From Archangium violaceum (lineage in GTDB: Bacteria; Myxococcota; Myxococcia; Myxococcales; Myxococcaceae), in NCBI RefSeq assembly GCF_016887565.1, contig NZ_CP069396.1, positions 8,786,001-8,850,000 of the forward strand: a stretch of DNA of 64,000 nt, read 5' to 3'. Position numbers and translations under genes: made by a program. The notes under the pieces were generated by a model. It was not told where the DNA came from, did not search any database, and saw nothing but the letters and a program-made list of their open reading frames with translations. Below, piece after piece: positions 10,601 to 19,282 of the stretch. Numbering within the stretch: position 1 is the stretch's first letter; each line of letters starts with the position of its first letter.

Positions 10601-11271
10601 TTCTCGAACGTGGCCCGGGCCTCGTCCACGTCGGAGATGCGGACGTCCGCGGCGCGCAGGCCCTCCTCGCGCAGCTTGCCGTAGGTGGCGGCCAGCGAGG
10701 ACACCAGGCCCTCGGTGAAGTCGGAGCCGGAGAAGGTCAGCTCCTGGCACAGCTCTCGTACCCCGGCGTCACCAGACTCCAGCGCTTCCAGCACCACGCG
10801 CTCGCACACGTCCAGCACGAGCGATCGGGCCTCCAGGTCGTCGAGCACCTCGTAGGACGGGTCAACACCCGAGCCCGGGGGCGCGCGGCGCAGCAACTGG
10901 CCGCACAGCGAGTGGAAGGTGCCCACCGAGGCAGAACTCAACTCCTCGCGCAGGGCCCGCCATGCGTCCCGGGTGGGAAAGGGCTTGTCCAGCCGCTCGA
11001 GCGAGGCCCGCAGCTCCGGCTCCAGCAGCGCCTTCGGCTCGGCCTGGACGAGCGCATCCAGACGGGTCCGGACGCGCGCGCGCATCTCCGCGGCGGCCTT
11101 GTCGGTGAACGTCACCATGCACAGCCGCGAGGGACGCAGGGGCTTCAGGCCCTCGCGCGCACCGGCCATCAGGTGCAGCGTCATCGTCACCAGGCTGTAC
11201 GTCTTGCCCGCGCCGGCACCCGCCATCAGGGCGAGGTTCTTCTCCAGCGCCAGGAGCGAGGTCTCACTCAT
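7624..11271 (-). CDS. addA: AddA/RecB-like helicase-nuclease subunit, nuclease site altered
   Basis: A 1215-residue UvrD/RecB-family helicase that should pair with AddB to process double-strand breaks. Helicase motifs are complete: P-loop GAGAGKT (18-24), VTFTDKAAAEMR, LLVDEFQDTN, AVGDRKQSIYEFRGAD, LLTIHRAKGLEWPVV and YVALTRARDRL. The C-terminal RecB-type nuclease region keeps four iron-sulphur-type cysteines (FLTCPRRYHY and the final CESLGCGFAEHC) and the first acidic residue (Asp1094 in EGQVDLL). However, the usual DYK reads VAFK (Ala1108, Lys1110), so a metal-binding aspartate is missing. The ATG at 11271 overlaps the addB stop by 8 bp. An earlier ATG would sit deep inside addB. Confidence 0.92.
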   Translation of the reverse strand: MSETSLLALEKNLALMAGAGAGKTYSLVTMTLHLMAGAREGLKPLRPSRLCMVTFTDKAAAEMRARVRTRLDALVQAEPKALLEPELRASLERLDKPFPTRDAWRALREELSSASVGTFHSLCGQLLRRAPPGSGVDPSYEVLDDLEARSLVLDVCERVVLEALESGDAGVRELCQELTFSGSDFTEGLVSSLAATYGKLREEGLRAADVRISDVDEARATFEKLVERCRHLCSTVRELDVKGEWSELRVQLEAALDGLTPENCFEHERLPSLKAAFLEDGRDVRRLKKEPGNSMKELYWAFFGKSDGSVMRLEDTYAGWRTAPFEASFRSLLTQVAARHEEELSRRNALDFTALLVKTRDLLRDLPDFRRQTQERLGALLVDEFQDTNRLQLELVLLLAEKRDGGPRPLPPDADLVAALPLEPAFLCAVGDRKQSIYEFRGADVSVFQVLAKKIEDEGGARGFLQHNRRSVKPLLDFFNEAFSGVLVAGEGGARPYEVVYVPKEDDLAAVRETPVPDAVVERLQLDDELSTGELRLADADAVAKRLKVMLAPDAEPCVAREDGEGLRPARGGDVAMLFRTFSHLEVYRQALIRHGIPHRVLRGRGFYGAQEVLDLASLLSLLADSEDALAFAAVLRSPLVGLSDASLFRLAGPEGLSLPVVERLGSSALEALPEGERVRLERFLSALPELRRERDRLGVRALLRAAMDVTGYREALAGTPYAEQASANVEKLLALAGRRDERGTGGCVTFARELQRLANEEPTESQADLLEAGDPRAVQLLTIHRAKGLEWPVVVAPSLGSLRRFSSGRALFERGHGLCLRPWLPDSLDKYRSPRFDQVKDELKRRETAEYRRLLYVALTRARDRLILSGGEERGASDSWWCLLDEQVKDNTRLRGLVEDVDVETLPPPAEALEPEDVDPSEQEARVEAAVRRVYEGMAAITPEVAVVEPEAVQDFLTCPRRYHYVHRLGLRAEGATWETPRESPAYLELDAWGGAAPSPSGRVLTLLRGVDFRLARTEASERRARLEALVREVGWDMGEDGVEEALATVERFLGTAFARRLAEAPSADVHRALPFVLPLTGDGSAALEGQVDLLWETPSGEARVVAFKPGKRPPRGVAAHAESLSALLLASRRLVREGVPVEVGVAFLGEDVPEPEFPSLPKDLGAIAERLREAARGLVEADVGGRWPGRERSTCESLGCGFAEHCHAGPRAC

Positions 11272-14200
11272 ACGAGCCCTCCTCCTCCACGAGCCGCCGC
11301 TCGGTGATGCGGCACACGGGGCGGTAGCCACAGCTGCCGCAGTCCTTCGGTCTCATGGCGAACTGTCCCGCCCTCACGGTGCGAATCAAGGCCTCCACGG
11401 CGTTGGCCAGGTTGGGCTTCGCCTCCGCCGCCAGCCGCTCTCGCACCTTGGGCTCGGTGGACAACAGCTCGTCCATCTCCACCGCGTCCTTCTCCAGCAC
11501 CTCCGACAGGTGGATGACCTCGCCCGTCCTCAGTGAGAACCATGCCGCCTGGCGCGTCTGGAGGTGGCCGCTCGCCCGCGCCGCGTACAGGTACAGCGGG
11601 AGCTGGAAGTCCGAGTCGAGCAGCTTCTTCTTCAGCTCCGACCTGGAGAGCCTGCCGGACTTGTAGTCGATGACGCCCACCTCGCCGCCCGCCATGTCCA
11701 ACCGGTCGATGGTGCCCTCGAAGTGGATGACGTCCTCGTCCACCTGGAGCGTCACTTCGTTCCACCCCTCGGCCGGGTTACGAGGCCCGAAGCGCAGCTC
11801 GAACTCCTTCGGCTCGAAGCGCTCGAAGGGCAGGCCCCGCCGTTCGTCCATGAGGATGCGGCGCACCATGTTCTTCGCCCGCTCGCGCGCCAGGCGCCAC
11901 AGCGCGGGGTGCCCCACGTAGTGCCGCTCCTCGAAGTGCGCCCGCACCTCGTCGAGCACCGTGTCCAACAGCGCCTCCGGTATCTCGTCGAGGCCCCGGC
12001 CCAACAGCTTGCGCTCCTTGAGCCGCTTGAAGAACTCCTCCAGCACGCGGTGCCAGAAGACACCCTGCCCCCGGCGGTCGAACTCCTCGCCCGGCTGCTC
12101 CGGCTCGGGCACCTTCAGCCCGTAGGACAGGAACCCCTGGAAGCCGCAATTGCCGAAGCGCGCGAGCGCCGAGGCGGACAGCGGGCGCTCGGCACCGAAG
12201 CGGAACGCCTCCCGGACCGCCTCGCCCAGGGCCGGGTCATCCACCGCGCCGGTGTACCGGCCGGCGCCCTTGCGCGAGTCCCCGAAGAAGTGCAGGCGTT
12301 CGATCTCCACCTGCACCATCTCCTTCGACGAGGCGAGCCATGGCGCGTCCGTGAAGCGGCTCCTGAGCACGTTCCGGGCGGGGTCCGGCGCGGAGACACG
12401 CAGCTTCTCGAGCGCGAGCGACTCCAGCACCACCCGCTGACGCAGCTCCGCCTCCGTGAGCACCTCGTCGAGCGGCACGATGGCCGGCAGCGAGCGCGCC
12501 TCCCACGTCGTCCCCGTCAGCCGCCGCACCTCCTCGAGGAAGGCCGAGGGCGCCTGCTCCTGACCACCCGGGCCCTCCACGGAGAAGGACAGGCTCACCG
12601 TCTCCTCGGCGGCGGCCAGCACGCTGGCGAACAGGAGCCGGTCCTCGGTGAGGCGCCAGGGCGCGCGGTCCTCGAACTCGCCGCCCGTGAGGCGGAAGAC
12701 GTCCCGGCCCAGGTGCTTGTTGAGGGCGATGCGCTCGGCGTCGCCCAGCAGCGGGTTGGGCGGCTCGCTCCCGGGGAAGCGGCCCTCGGCCATGCCCCCG
12801 AGGAAGACGTGACCGAAGGAGCGCCCCTCCAACTCGCGCACGTCCAGCACCTCCACGGCGGCCGTCGAGGGCCCGCGCGCGGGCAGGTGCACGTCGCGCA
12901 TCATGTCCTGCAACCAGCGGCCGAAGGTGCGCCGCCGCAGCCGGGGGCCACCGCCCACCGCCGCGAGCGTCCGCTCCAGCTCTCGCACCCGCGCCACCAG
13001 CGCCAACCGCGCCGCGTCGTCCCGGGCCCTCGCGTCCAGCGCGAGCGCTCCCAGTCCCTCGTCCGCGGGGGCGTCCAGCGCGCCCTCCGAGTCCAACAGC
13101 CCCAGCCGACGCACCACCTGCCACCACGCGGCGAGCAACTCCGAGGCCTTGCCCTGCTCCGGAATGCGGCGACAGGACTCCAGCAGGAAGAGGCACCGCT
13201 CGCGCAGCACCCGGGCCTCGTGGGCGCGCCGCTGCTCCCTGGGGCGCACCTGATTGGGCAGCGGCTCCAGCCGCTTCGCCAGGGCCTCCAGGCGCAGGTC
13301 GTACGCCCCCTTCCCGCGCGTCGCGCCCAGCCGGTCGTCCCGGACGGCCGCGAGCGTGAGGAGCGTCGCCGGAGCCTCCGGGGCTCCCCGCGAGAGGATG
13401 GGCGCGTAGCGGCTGGACACCAGCTCCGCCACGCGCTCGGCGGGGAAACCGTCCTCCACCAGCAGCGGCAGGTCCAACGCCAGACGCACGGGGCCGGCCA
13501 GCGCGAGCGGCTCGCCCCAGGGCAGGCGCACGGGCACGCCCAGCTCGGAGAAGGCATCCGCCACCCAGCGGGCCTCGGTCCCCAGGTCGCGCCACGCCAC
13601 GACGATGCTGCCAGGAGACACGCCCTCCGACACCAGGCGGCGCACGTCCCGGGCGATGAGCCGAGCCTCGTCCCGCGCCGTCCCCGCGCTCCACATCCGC
13701 AGGCCCTCCACCTCGCCCCGGAGCACGTCCTTCTCCGCTCGAGGGGAGAAGAGGTGGCGGCCGAGCTCCACCATCGGGCGGGATTCGAAGGTGACGTCCG
13801 CCTTGAAGAGGTCGACGTGGGGGAGCGCCTCGCCCCGGTTCTCGAAAGCGCGGAAGAGGGCCGCCAGGGCCGCGTCCGCCACCGGCGAGCCACCCACCGG
13901 AGTCTCCACGCGCAGCGTCACCCGCCGCGCGTCGCAGGCCGCCGCCAGGGCCATCAGCAGCTCCAACTTCGAGGGCCGGACGTCGTAGATGCCGTGCAGC
14001 ACCAGGGTGCCCACGTCGTCCCAGGCGGCGGGCCAGGCGTTGCGCTCGAGGGCCTCGCGCGCCCCGCGCACCACGTCCTCGCGGTCCGCCAGGCCCAGCT
14101 CGGCCATCTTCTGCTCATAGGCGTGGTGAAGGAGGGCGAGCGTCCGGACGCGGTTGCGCCGCTCGGGAGGGAGCACCTCCAGGGCATCCTGTAGCTCGCG

Positions 14201-14515
14201 CGGGGAGAGCCGGCCGGCCTCGAGGTCCAACAGCACCTCCAGGGCGGCGCGGGCGAAGGCGGGCTCGTGGACGAAGTCGCCAAAAGGAGTGGAGCCCAGA
14301 CCCTGGGCGAGCGAGGCCACCACGGTGCGAGCGGCGACGGGCGAGCACGGGCGCCGGCCCAGCTCGCGCGCTCCACCCAGGGCCTCCAGGAAGCCGTCCC
14401 AGGTGAGGAAGGCGTCTCCCCGGACGATGCCGGAGGAGCCCCGCGCGGCGCGCAGGGCGGCCTGCCGGCGGCCGGCATCGGGGAAGACCTGAAGGGTACG
14501 ACGAGGAGAGGACAT
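11264..14515 (-). CDS. addB: AddB-like helicase-nuclease subunit with intact PD-(D/E)XK nuclease
   Basis: A 1083-residue partner of AddA. The N-terminal two thirds is a degenerate UvrD-like helicase fold without a convincing P-loop, as in AddB proteins. The C-terminal nuclease is complete: GTIDRLD (Asp937), VIDYKSG (Asp950, Lys952), then DFQLPLYLYAA. Iron-sulphur cysteines flank it (NCGFQGFL before, DCGSCGYRPVC at the end). Together with AddA it should resect double-strand ends for RecA loading. It is the first gene of addB-addA-purA and diverges from the PAP2 gene with only 40 bp between starts, so the promoters are crowded. Confidence 0.9.
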   Translation of the reverse strand: MSSPRRTLQVFPDAGRRQAALRAARGSSGIVRGDAFLTWDGFLEALGGARELGRRPCSPVAARTVVASLAQGLGSTPFGDFVHEPAFARAALEVLLDLEAGRLSPRELQDALEVLPPERRNRVRTLALLHHAYEQKMAELGLADREDVVRGAREALERNAWPAAWDDVGTLVLHGIYDVRPSKLELLMALAAACDARRVTLRVETPVGGSPVADAALAALFRAFENRGEALPHVDLFKADVTFESRPMVELGRHLFSPRAEKDVLRGEVEGLRMWSAGTARDEARLIARDVRRLVSEGVSPGSIVVAWRDLGTEARWVADAFSELGVPVRLPWGEPLALAGPVRLALDLPLLVEDGFPAERVAELVSSRYAPILSRGAPEAPATLLTLAAVRDDRLGATRGKGAYDLRLEALAKRLEPLPNQVRPREQRRAHEARVLRERCLFLLESCRRIPEQGKASELLAAWWQVVRRLGLLDSEGALDAPADEGLGALALDARARDDAARLALVARVRELERTLAAVGGGPRLRRRTFGRWLQDMMRDVHLPARGPSTAAVEVLDVRELEGRSFGHVFLGGMAEGRFPGSEPPNPLLGDAERIALNKHLGRDVFRLTGGEFEDRAPWRLTEDRLLFASVLAAAEETVSLSFSVEGPGGQEQAPSAFLEEVRRLTGTTWEARSLPAIVPLDEVLTEAELRQRVVLESLALEKLRVSAPDPARNVLRSRFTDAPWLASSKEMVQVEIERLHFFGDSRKGAGRYTGAVDDPALGEAVREAFRFGAERPLSASALARFGNCGFQGFLSYGLKVPEPEQPGEEFDRRGQGVFWHRVLEEFFKRLKERKLLGRGLDEIPEALLDTVLDEVRAHFEERHYVGHPALWRLARERAKNMVRRILMDERRGLPFERFEPKEFELRFGPRNPAEGWNEVTLQVDEDVIHFEGTIDRLDMAGGEVGVIDYKSGRLSRSELKKKLLDSDFQLPLYLYAARASGHLQTRQAAWFSLRTGEVIHLSEVLEKDAVEMDELLSTEPKVRERLAAEAKPNLANAVEALIRTVRAGQFAMRPKDCGSCGYRPVCRITERRLVEEEGSYE

Positions 14516-14555
14516 ACGGAGTGGGGGATTCTAGAACGGAGCGAGGGACGCATTT

Positions 14556-15467
14556 ATGCTCGCCTCCGTGCCAACTTCCCTCTGTTTTCTAGCGCTTGCT
14601 TCCCTGGTTGCTTCCTCCCCCGTCCCGGCCGAGGCCCTGCCTGGCGCCCAGCAGGCCGCGGATGCCCCGACGATTCACGCGCTCGAGTTCAATTGGACGC
14701 GTGACGCGCTCATCACCGGTATCGGAGGGGCGCTGTGGGTCGGCAGCGAGACCATCCTCAAGAAGCAGATCGACCTGACCCGGTGCAGCTGGTGCGACCG
14801 CGCGGCGGACGGCACGGACACCCTCAACGGGGTGGACCGGTGGGGCCGGGGCGTGGCGGCGGAGACCGAGGCGGGCCGCGAGCGCTGGAACAAGGTGAGC
14901 GACGTGGCGGACTTCGTCGTGCTGCCGGTGGGGTTGCTCGGAGCGCAGTACCTGCTGGGCCGAGGCAGCGGGGCCCCCCCCCGCTACTTCGCGGAGGACG
15001 CCACCATCATCGTGGAGTCGGCGGTGGTGGCCGCGGTGGTGAACCAGGCGGTGAAGTTCTCCGTGCGCCGCGAGCGCCCCTTCGTGCACGTGCTGCCCGA
15101 GGAGGAAAAGGGGAACACAGAGCACCCCACCGACAACAACGTGTCCTTCTACAGCGGGCACACCAGCCTGGCCTTCTCGCTGGTGACGGCGGCGGGCACG
15201 GTGTCCGAGCTGCGCGGCTACAAGAACCGGTGGCTCATCTGGGCGGTGGGCCTGCCGGCGGCGGCCTCGGTGGGACTGCTGCGCATGGGCGCGGACAGGC
15301 ACTACCTCACGGACGTGCTGGTGGGAGCGGCGGCGGGCTCGCTCTTCGGCGTGGGAGTGCCCCTGTTGCTGCACGGGCGCCAGGAGCAGACGGAGTCGAA
15401 GGCCACGGACCTGTCGATGAACGTGTCCGGCAACCTTGGTGGCGTGATGCTGTCCGGGCGGTTCTGA
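14556..15467 (+). CDS. PAP2-superfamily phosphatase with signal peptide
   Basis: A 303-residue protein with an N-terminal signal (cleavage likely after PVPAEA near residue 26). The complete three-part PAP2 signature is present: K167-x6-R174-P175, S200-G201-H202 and R243-x5-H249-x3-D253. This family removes phosphate from lipid substrates such as phosphatidic acid or undecaprenyl pyrophosphate, or acts as a non-specific acid phosphatase. The motifs lie between hydrophobic helices, so the active site should face the periplasm. Substrate cannot be told from sequence. It is monocistronic, diverging from addB. Confidence 0.87.
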   Translation: MLASVPTSLCFLALASLVASSPVPAEALPGAQQAADAPTIHALEFNWTRDALITGIGGALWVGSETILKKQIDLTRCSWCDRAADGTDTLNGVDRWGRGVAAETEAGRERWNKVSDVADFVVLPVGLLGAQYLLGRGSGAPPRYFAEDATIIVESAVVAAVVNQAVKFSVRRERPFVHVLPEEEKGNTEHPTDNNVSFYSGHTSLAFSLVTAAGTVSELRGYKNRWLIWAVGLPAAASVGLLRMGADRHYLTDVLVGAAAGSLFGVGVPLLLHGRQEQTESKATDLSMNVSGNLGGVMLSGRF

Positions 15468-15492
15468 GGGCTCTCGGTCCCCTGCCGGGGAC

Positions 15493-15957
15493 TCAGCCCA
15501 GCTCTTCGTGGCAAGACGACCCGAGGCATTGCCGGACCCGCCGCGCGTGCTCGCTCAGCCCGTCTGCCTCCAACCGGTCCGCCGCCCACGACACCGCCGC
15601 CGGCCACGAGGTCAGGACGGAGTACGGCACGACCGAGGGCTTGATGCGGTGGACGATGAGCCGGATCACCAGCGCCAGGGCTGGAGAGTTGATGAGTGTC
15701 ACGATCCCCATCGACCACCGACGCATCAGGTCCTCCTGCTGTCGCAGGAAGGCCCCCTGCATCTCGCGCTGCTCGGAGGTGAGCGACCGGAGCTGGCGCA
15801 TGTCTATCAGACTGACGTGCCGCTCCCGCCGCTGCAGATAAGACAGTCTGCGCTCCAGTAACTCCGTATATTGCTCATTCGTGACCACGCGCGGAAACGT
15901 CACCCGCAGCAGAGGCCAGAGCGAATCATCCACGAGAATCGAAGTCGGCGAACCCAT
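15493..15957 (-). CDS. STAS/SpoIIAA-like single-domain protein
   Basis: A 154-residue soluble protein. The order of elements (LRVTFPRVVTNEQYTELLERRLSYL, VSLIDMRQL, then a helix-rich half ending AVSWAADRLEADGL) is that of a myxobacterial STAS/SEC14-like family I have seen annotated only by fold. Such proteins are thought to work by protein-protein contact; no catalytic residues are visible. The ATG at 15957 is preferred because upstream codons encode a Cys/Trp-rich stretch unlike the rest. It is convergent with the PAP2 gene. Confidence 0.7.
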   Translation of the reverse strand: MGSPTSILVDDSLWPLLRVTFPRVVTNEQYTELLERRLSYLQRRERHVSLIDMRQLRSLTSEQREMQGAFLRQQEDLMRRWSMGIVTLINSPALALVIRLIVHRIKPSVVPYSVLTSWPAAVSWAADRLEADGLSEHARRVRQCLGSSCHEELG

Positions 15958-16107
15958 GCGGCAAGTATAGAAGTATAGGAGGGGTTGGCCGCGCCAGCAC
16001 TCCTCACCAACCAGCAGCGCCGCCAACAGCGTCTGCGACTACCATGACGACCCACGGGGTCGGCTCGGCGGATGGACGGTGTTCCATGGCGGCCCTATGC
16101 TGCGCAC

Positions 16108-16545
16108 ATGGCAGGAATAGAGCTCATACCGGCCTCCCTCACCCGGCACCTGCTCGTGATCGCGAAGCAGATGATCGACGACATGGATGAAGCCATCCGT
16201 CTCTACGAATCGGGCCAGACGGAGGGGAATGACTGGGTCGATCCCAACGATTACTTCATCTGGCAGGCGTTCATTCTCGACGTTCTCGAGGAAAAGCGGG
16301 ACAGCGGATTCCATCAGGACGAGATGCTCGACAAGGGATACGGATTCCTCATGGGCTGCATACCCGCCTACCTGAAGCAGGAGCGGGAGCTCGAGACGTC
16401 TCACCGCGGAGGGCTCATGCGGTTGTACGTCCGCTGGACGCTTGAAGGTGAGATGGCTTACATCGGTTTTCTGAACGATGCCGACTGGCCGGCCAATCTT
16501 CATTCCATACAGCAGCGCCTCCGGCGAATCCTGGATCTGACCTGA
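16108..16545 (+). CDS. Hypothetical acidic soluble protein
   Basis: A 145-residue protein (MAGIELIPASLTRHL start) with no signal peptide or membrane helix. It is rich in aromatic and acidic residues (DWVDPNDYFIWQAFILDVLEE, WTLEGEMAYIGFLNDADWP). Size, charge and the aromatic-acidic pattern recall immunity proteins of polymorphic toxins, but I cannot assign a family and no toxin is adjacent. The start is uncertain: an in-frame ATG at 16072 would add 12 residues, and neither has a clear ribosome-binding site. Its GC at third positions is lower than its neighbours', hinting at recent acquisition. Confidence 0.62.
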   Translation: MAGIELIPASLTRHLLVIAKQMIDDMDEAIRLYESGQTEGNDWVDPNDYFIWQAFILDVLEEKRDSGFHQDEMLDKGYGFLMGCIPAYLKQERELETSHRGGLMRLYVRWTLEGEMAYIGFLNDADWPANLHSIQQRLRRILDLT

Positions 16546-16597
16546 GGGCCGACCTCGCCGGCGTGAAGCAAGAGGTTGAGCTGAAAGGCAGTGCATT

Positions 16598-17272
16598 TCA
16601 TGGCGAGGCGACGCCCCGCTTTGTCCTCAACCTCTCCAGCCCATCGAGGATCAACTCCAACCCGAACTCGAACTGCTGCACGCCGTGGTGGGCGCCGTCG
16701 GCCACCAGCTGGGTGAGCTCCCGCATGTAGGGATACTGCTCGGCGGGAAGCCTGGGGAGGAAGCCCCGCGCCGCACTCGCATACTCCGCGCGATCGAGGG
16801 GGAAGTTCAGCGCCTGGAGCGTGAAGCCGTAGATGTGGCTGTCGATCGCGTTCCAGGCGTGATCGGCGAGCTGATACGAGAAGCCGGCTTCGCGCAGGCA
16901 GCCGAGGGTGGCGTTCACGTAGCGCAACATCGCCGGCCCGATGTTGAGGCGGGAGACGATCAGCATCGAGGCCCAGGGGTGGCGCAGCAACACCTCATGG
17001 GCGGAGTGAGCGCGCTTTCGTATCGCTGTCTTCCAATCGCCGCCAATCGCGGGCAGCTCGATCTGGGCCACCACCAGGTCGGCGATGCCGTCGAGCACGT
17101 CGTCCTTGTTGGCGACGTGGTGGTAGAGCGACATCGCCTCCACCCCCAGCTCCTGGGCGAGCTTGCGCATCGAGACAGCCTCGAGGCCCCCCTCGTCGGC
17201 GAGGCGGATGGCCGCGCTCAAGACCCGCTCCCGGGTCAAGGGAGCACGTGATTTGGAAGGTCGACTTGACAC
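16598..17272 (-). CDS. TetR-family repressor
   Basis: A 224-residue TetR regulator. The N-terminal helix-turn-helix is residues about 11-57 (LTRERVLSAAIRLADEGGLEAVSMRKLAQELGVEAMSLYHHVANKDDVLDGI). The rest fits the TetR_C_1 type ligand-binding domain common in regulators of small-molecule oxidoreductases. It starts at GTG with no Shine-Dalgarno sequence, because a perfect palindrome begins just 2 bp upstream of the start codon. The mRNA may be leaderless. It diverges from the oxidoreductase at 17335, with two identical-core operators between, so autoregulation and control of that gene are likely. Confidence 0.9.
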   Translation of the reverse strand: MSSRPSKSRAPLTRERVLSAAIRLADEGGLEAVSMRKLAQELGVEAMSLYHHVANKDDVLDGIADLVVAQIELPAIGGDWKTAIRKRAHSAHEVLLRHPWASMLIVSRLNIGPAMLRYVNATLGCLREAGFSYQLADHAWNAIDSHIYGFTLQALNFPLDRAEYASAARGFLPRLPAEQYPYMRELTQLVADGAHHGVQQFEFGLELILDGLERLRTKRGVASP

Positions 17273-17273
17273 G

Positions 17274-17322
17274 GCTTACACCGTAAGCCTAGCTTCTGTT
17301 CGAGTCAACTTACACCGTAAGT
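17274..17322. promoter_or_regulatory. Twin TetR operators
   Basis: Two perfect inverted repeats with the same core occur 34 bp apart, centre to centre: GCTTAC-ACC-GTAAGC at 17274-17288 and ACTTAC-ACC-GTAAGT at 17308-17322. They fill the whole gap between the divergent tetR (start 17272) and oxidoreductase (start 17335) genes. Dimeric TetR proteins bind such 15-bp palindromes, and two sites allow repression of both promoters. Confidence 0.82.
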
Positions 17323-17334
17323 CAGGAGAACCCG

Positions 17335-18315
17335 ATGGAGACCATGAACGCGATCGTCCAACCCGCCTACGGATCGACCGCGGTGCTCCGGTTCGAGCAG
17401 GTGGAGCGGCCGGCACTGGGAGACGGCGAGGTGCGGGTCCGGGTGCATGCGGCTTCGGTGAACAAGGGCGACGTGCACCTGCTCACCGGCACGCCGTACC
17501 TGGTCCGCCTGGCGTTCGGCCTGAGCCGGCCCAAGCACCGCATCGCGGGACAGGACATGGCCGGGACGGTGGAGGCGGTGGGCCCCAACGTCACCGCGTT
17601 CAAACCCGGAGACGAGGTCTACGGTCAGATGCCGGGGGGCGCCTTCGCCGAATACGTGTGCGCGCCCGCGGACATGCTCGTGCCCAAGCCGGCCAACCTG
17701 ACCTTCGAGCAGGCGGCGGCGGTGCCCATCTCGGGAATGACCGCGCTACAGGGGCTGCGCGACGCCGGACAGCTCAAACCGGGACAGAAGGTCCTGATCA
17801 ACGGCGCCTCAGGAGGCGTGGGCACCTTCGCGGTGCAGATCGCCAAGGCATTGGGCGCGGAGGTGACCGCGGTCTGCAGCACGCGCCACGTCGACAAGGT
17901 CCGCTCGCTCGGAGCCGACCGGGTGATCGACTACACCCGCGAAGACTTCGCGCGGGGCCCGGAGCGCTATGACGTGATGCTCGACCTGGTGGGCAATCGT
18001 TCCCTCGCCGACTGCCGGACGGTGCTCGCGCCAGCGGGCGTGTTCGTCTCCTCCGCCGGCTCGCCGGGCGGAAACTGGATCGGGCCCATCGTCTGGATGC
18101 TCAAGGTGATGCTGGCGGGAATGTTCGGCAGCCAGAAGATGACCATGCTGATGAGCAGGCCGCGGCGGGAAGATCTGCTCTTCCTCCGGTCGCTGATCGA
18201 AGCCGGAAAGGTGACTCCGGTGATCGAGCGGCGGTACGCACTGCGTGAGACCGCCGCGGCAATGGGTCACGTGGCCGAGGGGCACGCACAAGGAAAGACG
18301 GTGATCTCAGTCTAG
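17335..18315 (+). CDS. Zinc-free MDR oxidoreductase (quinone reductase-like)
   Basis: A 326-residue medium-chain dehydrogenase/reductase. The N-terminal GroES-like half (HAASVNKGDVHLLTG, GQDMAGTVEAVG, FKPGDEVYG) is followed by a Rossmann half with INGASGGVGTFAVQIAKALGAEV for NADPH. Zinc-ligand cysteines are absent, as in quinone oxidoreductases and enoyl/alkenal reductases. It should reduce an activated double bond or a quinone using NADPH. AGGAG lies just before the ATG. The adjacent TetR gene and twin operators suggest induction by a small toxic substrate. Confidence 0.88.
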   Translation: METMNAIVQPAYGSTAVLRFEQVERPALGDGEVRVRVHAASVNKGDVHLLTGTPYLVRLAFGLSRPKHRIAGQDMAGTVEAVGPNVTAFKPGDEVYGQMPGGAFAEYVCAPADMLVPKPANLTFEQAAAVPISGMTALQGLRDAGQLKPGQKVLINGASGGVGTFAVQIAKALGAEVTAVCSTRHVDKVRSLGADRVIDYTREDFARGPERYDVMLDLVGNRSLADCRTVLAPAGVFVSSAGSPGGNWIGPIVWMLKVMLAGMFGSQKMTMLMSRPRREDLLFLRSLIEAGKVTPVIERRYALRETAAAMGHVAEGHAQGKTVISV

Positions 18316-18391
18316 AGCCAAGGACGGGGTCCGATGTCGAGGCGTTTAAGGTGGGCTGATTGCATCTGAAACGAGATGGCGGAGGTGAGGC

Positions 18392-19252
18392 GTGTCTTCG
18401 CGCACAAACTCCTGCCGACCCTTTAGAATCGCTCACATGACGACACGTGAACGCACAGTGAGAAAGGGACCCTTCCCCATCCGGGTCCGCATCCTCGAGG
18501 TCCTGCGAACGGTCCGCCTCAGTCCGAACATGGTGCGCGTGACGCTCGGCGGAAAGGATCTGGATGGCTTCCGGAGCGAGGCCGCGGATGACCATGTGAG
18601 GTTGTTCTTCCCCGCCCCGGGAGAAAGGATGCCAGTCGTTCCGACGGGGATGGGGCCCCGGGGATTGGAGTTTCCACCGGACAAACCGCGTCCGGCGCTT
18701 CGCGACTACACGCCCCGGCGCCATGACCCCGTCGCGGGGGAGTTGGACATCGATTTCGTGATCCACGGCTCGGGCCCTGGCTCCACGTGGGCCGCGCAGG
18801 CGAAGCCGGGCGACATGCTGGGAGTGGCCGGCCCACGCGGCTCGTTGGTGGTCACCTACGATTTCGACTGGTACCTCTTCTTCGGCGACGAGACCTCGCT
18901 TCCGGCACTTGCCCGCAGGCTCGAGGAACTGCCCTCGGGCGCGCGGGCCATCGTGTTCGTCGAAGTCGCCGACGCCTCCGCGCGGGTGCCGCTCCAGAGC
19001 CAGGCCAACCTGGAGCTGACCTGGCTGTACAGGGAGGGCGCCCGCCCCGGCACCACGAACCATCTGGAGAAGGCCGTGCGTGAACTGGCTTTTCCTCCCG
19101 GGGATTACTTCGCGTGGGGCGCGGGCGAATCCACTGTCATGCGGACGCTGCGTCAGCACCTGATCAACGAGCGTGGCATCAACAAGGCCTGGATGAGCGT
19201 CACCGGCTATTGGAAGCGGGGCGTGTCGGACCACGATCACGACGAGGAATGA
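18392..19252 (+). CDS. Siderophore-interacting FAD reductase (SIP family)
   Basis: A 286-residue cytoplasmic flavoprotein that releases iron from ferric siderophores by reduction. The FAD site LRDYTPRRHD, the following GELDIDFVIHGSGPGSTWA block, the NAD(P)H-pocket FFGDETSLPAL and the C-terminal WGAGESTVMR are family hallmarks. A GTG start at 18392 is chosen because GGAGGTGAGG sits 6 nt before it. An ATG at 18437 also lies before the conserved region but has no ribosome-binding site. It converges with the haem transporter operon, so the two iron genes share a location but not a transcript. Confidence 0.87.
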   Translation: MSSRTNSCRPFRIAHMTTRERTVRKGPFPIRVRILEVLRTVRLSPNMVRVTLGGKDLDGFRSEAADDHVRLFFPAPGERMPVVPTGMGPRGLEFPPDKPRPALRDYTPRRHDPVAGELDIDFVIHGSGPGSTWAAQAKPGDMLGVAGPRGSLVVTYDFDWYLFFGDETSLPALARRLEELPSGARAIVFVEVADASARVPLQSQANLELTWLYREGARPGTTNHLEKAVRELAFPPGDYFAWGAGESTVMRTLRQHLINERGINKAWMSVTGYWKRGVSDHDHDEE

Positions 19253-19282
19253 ATCAACGTGGCCCTCGCGGGCCACGGGAAT

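Noticed and set aside
7906-11307. 1133-codon plus-strand open frame antisense to addA
   Set aside because: His/Arg/Gln-rich shadow of the real gene caused by GC-rich third positions; no domain, and addA has all helicase motifs.
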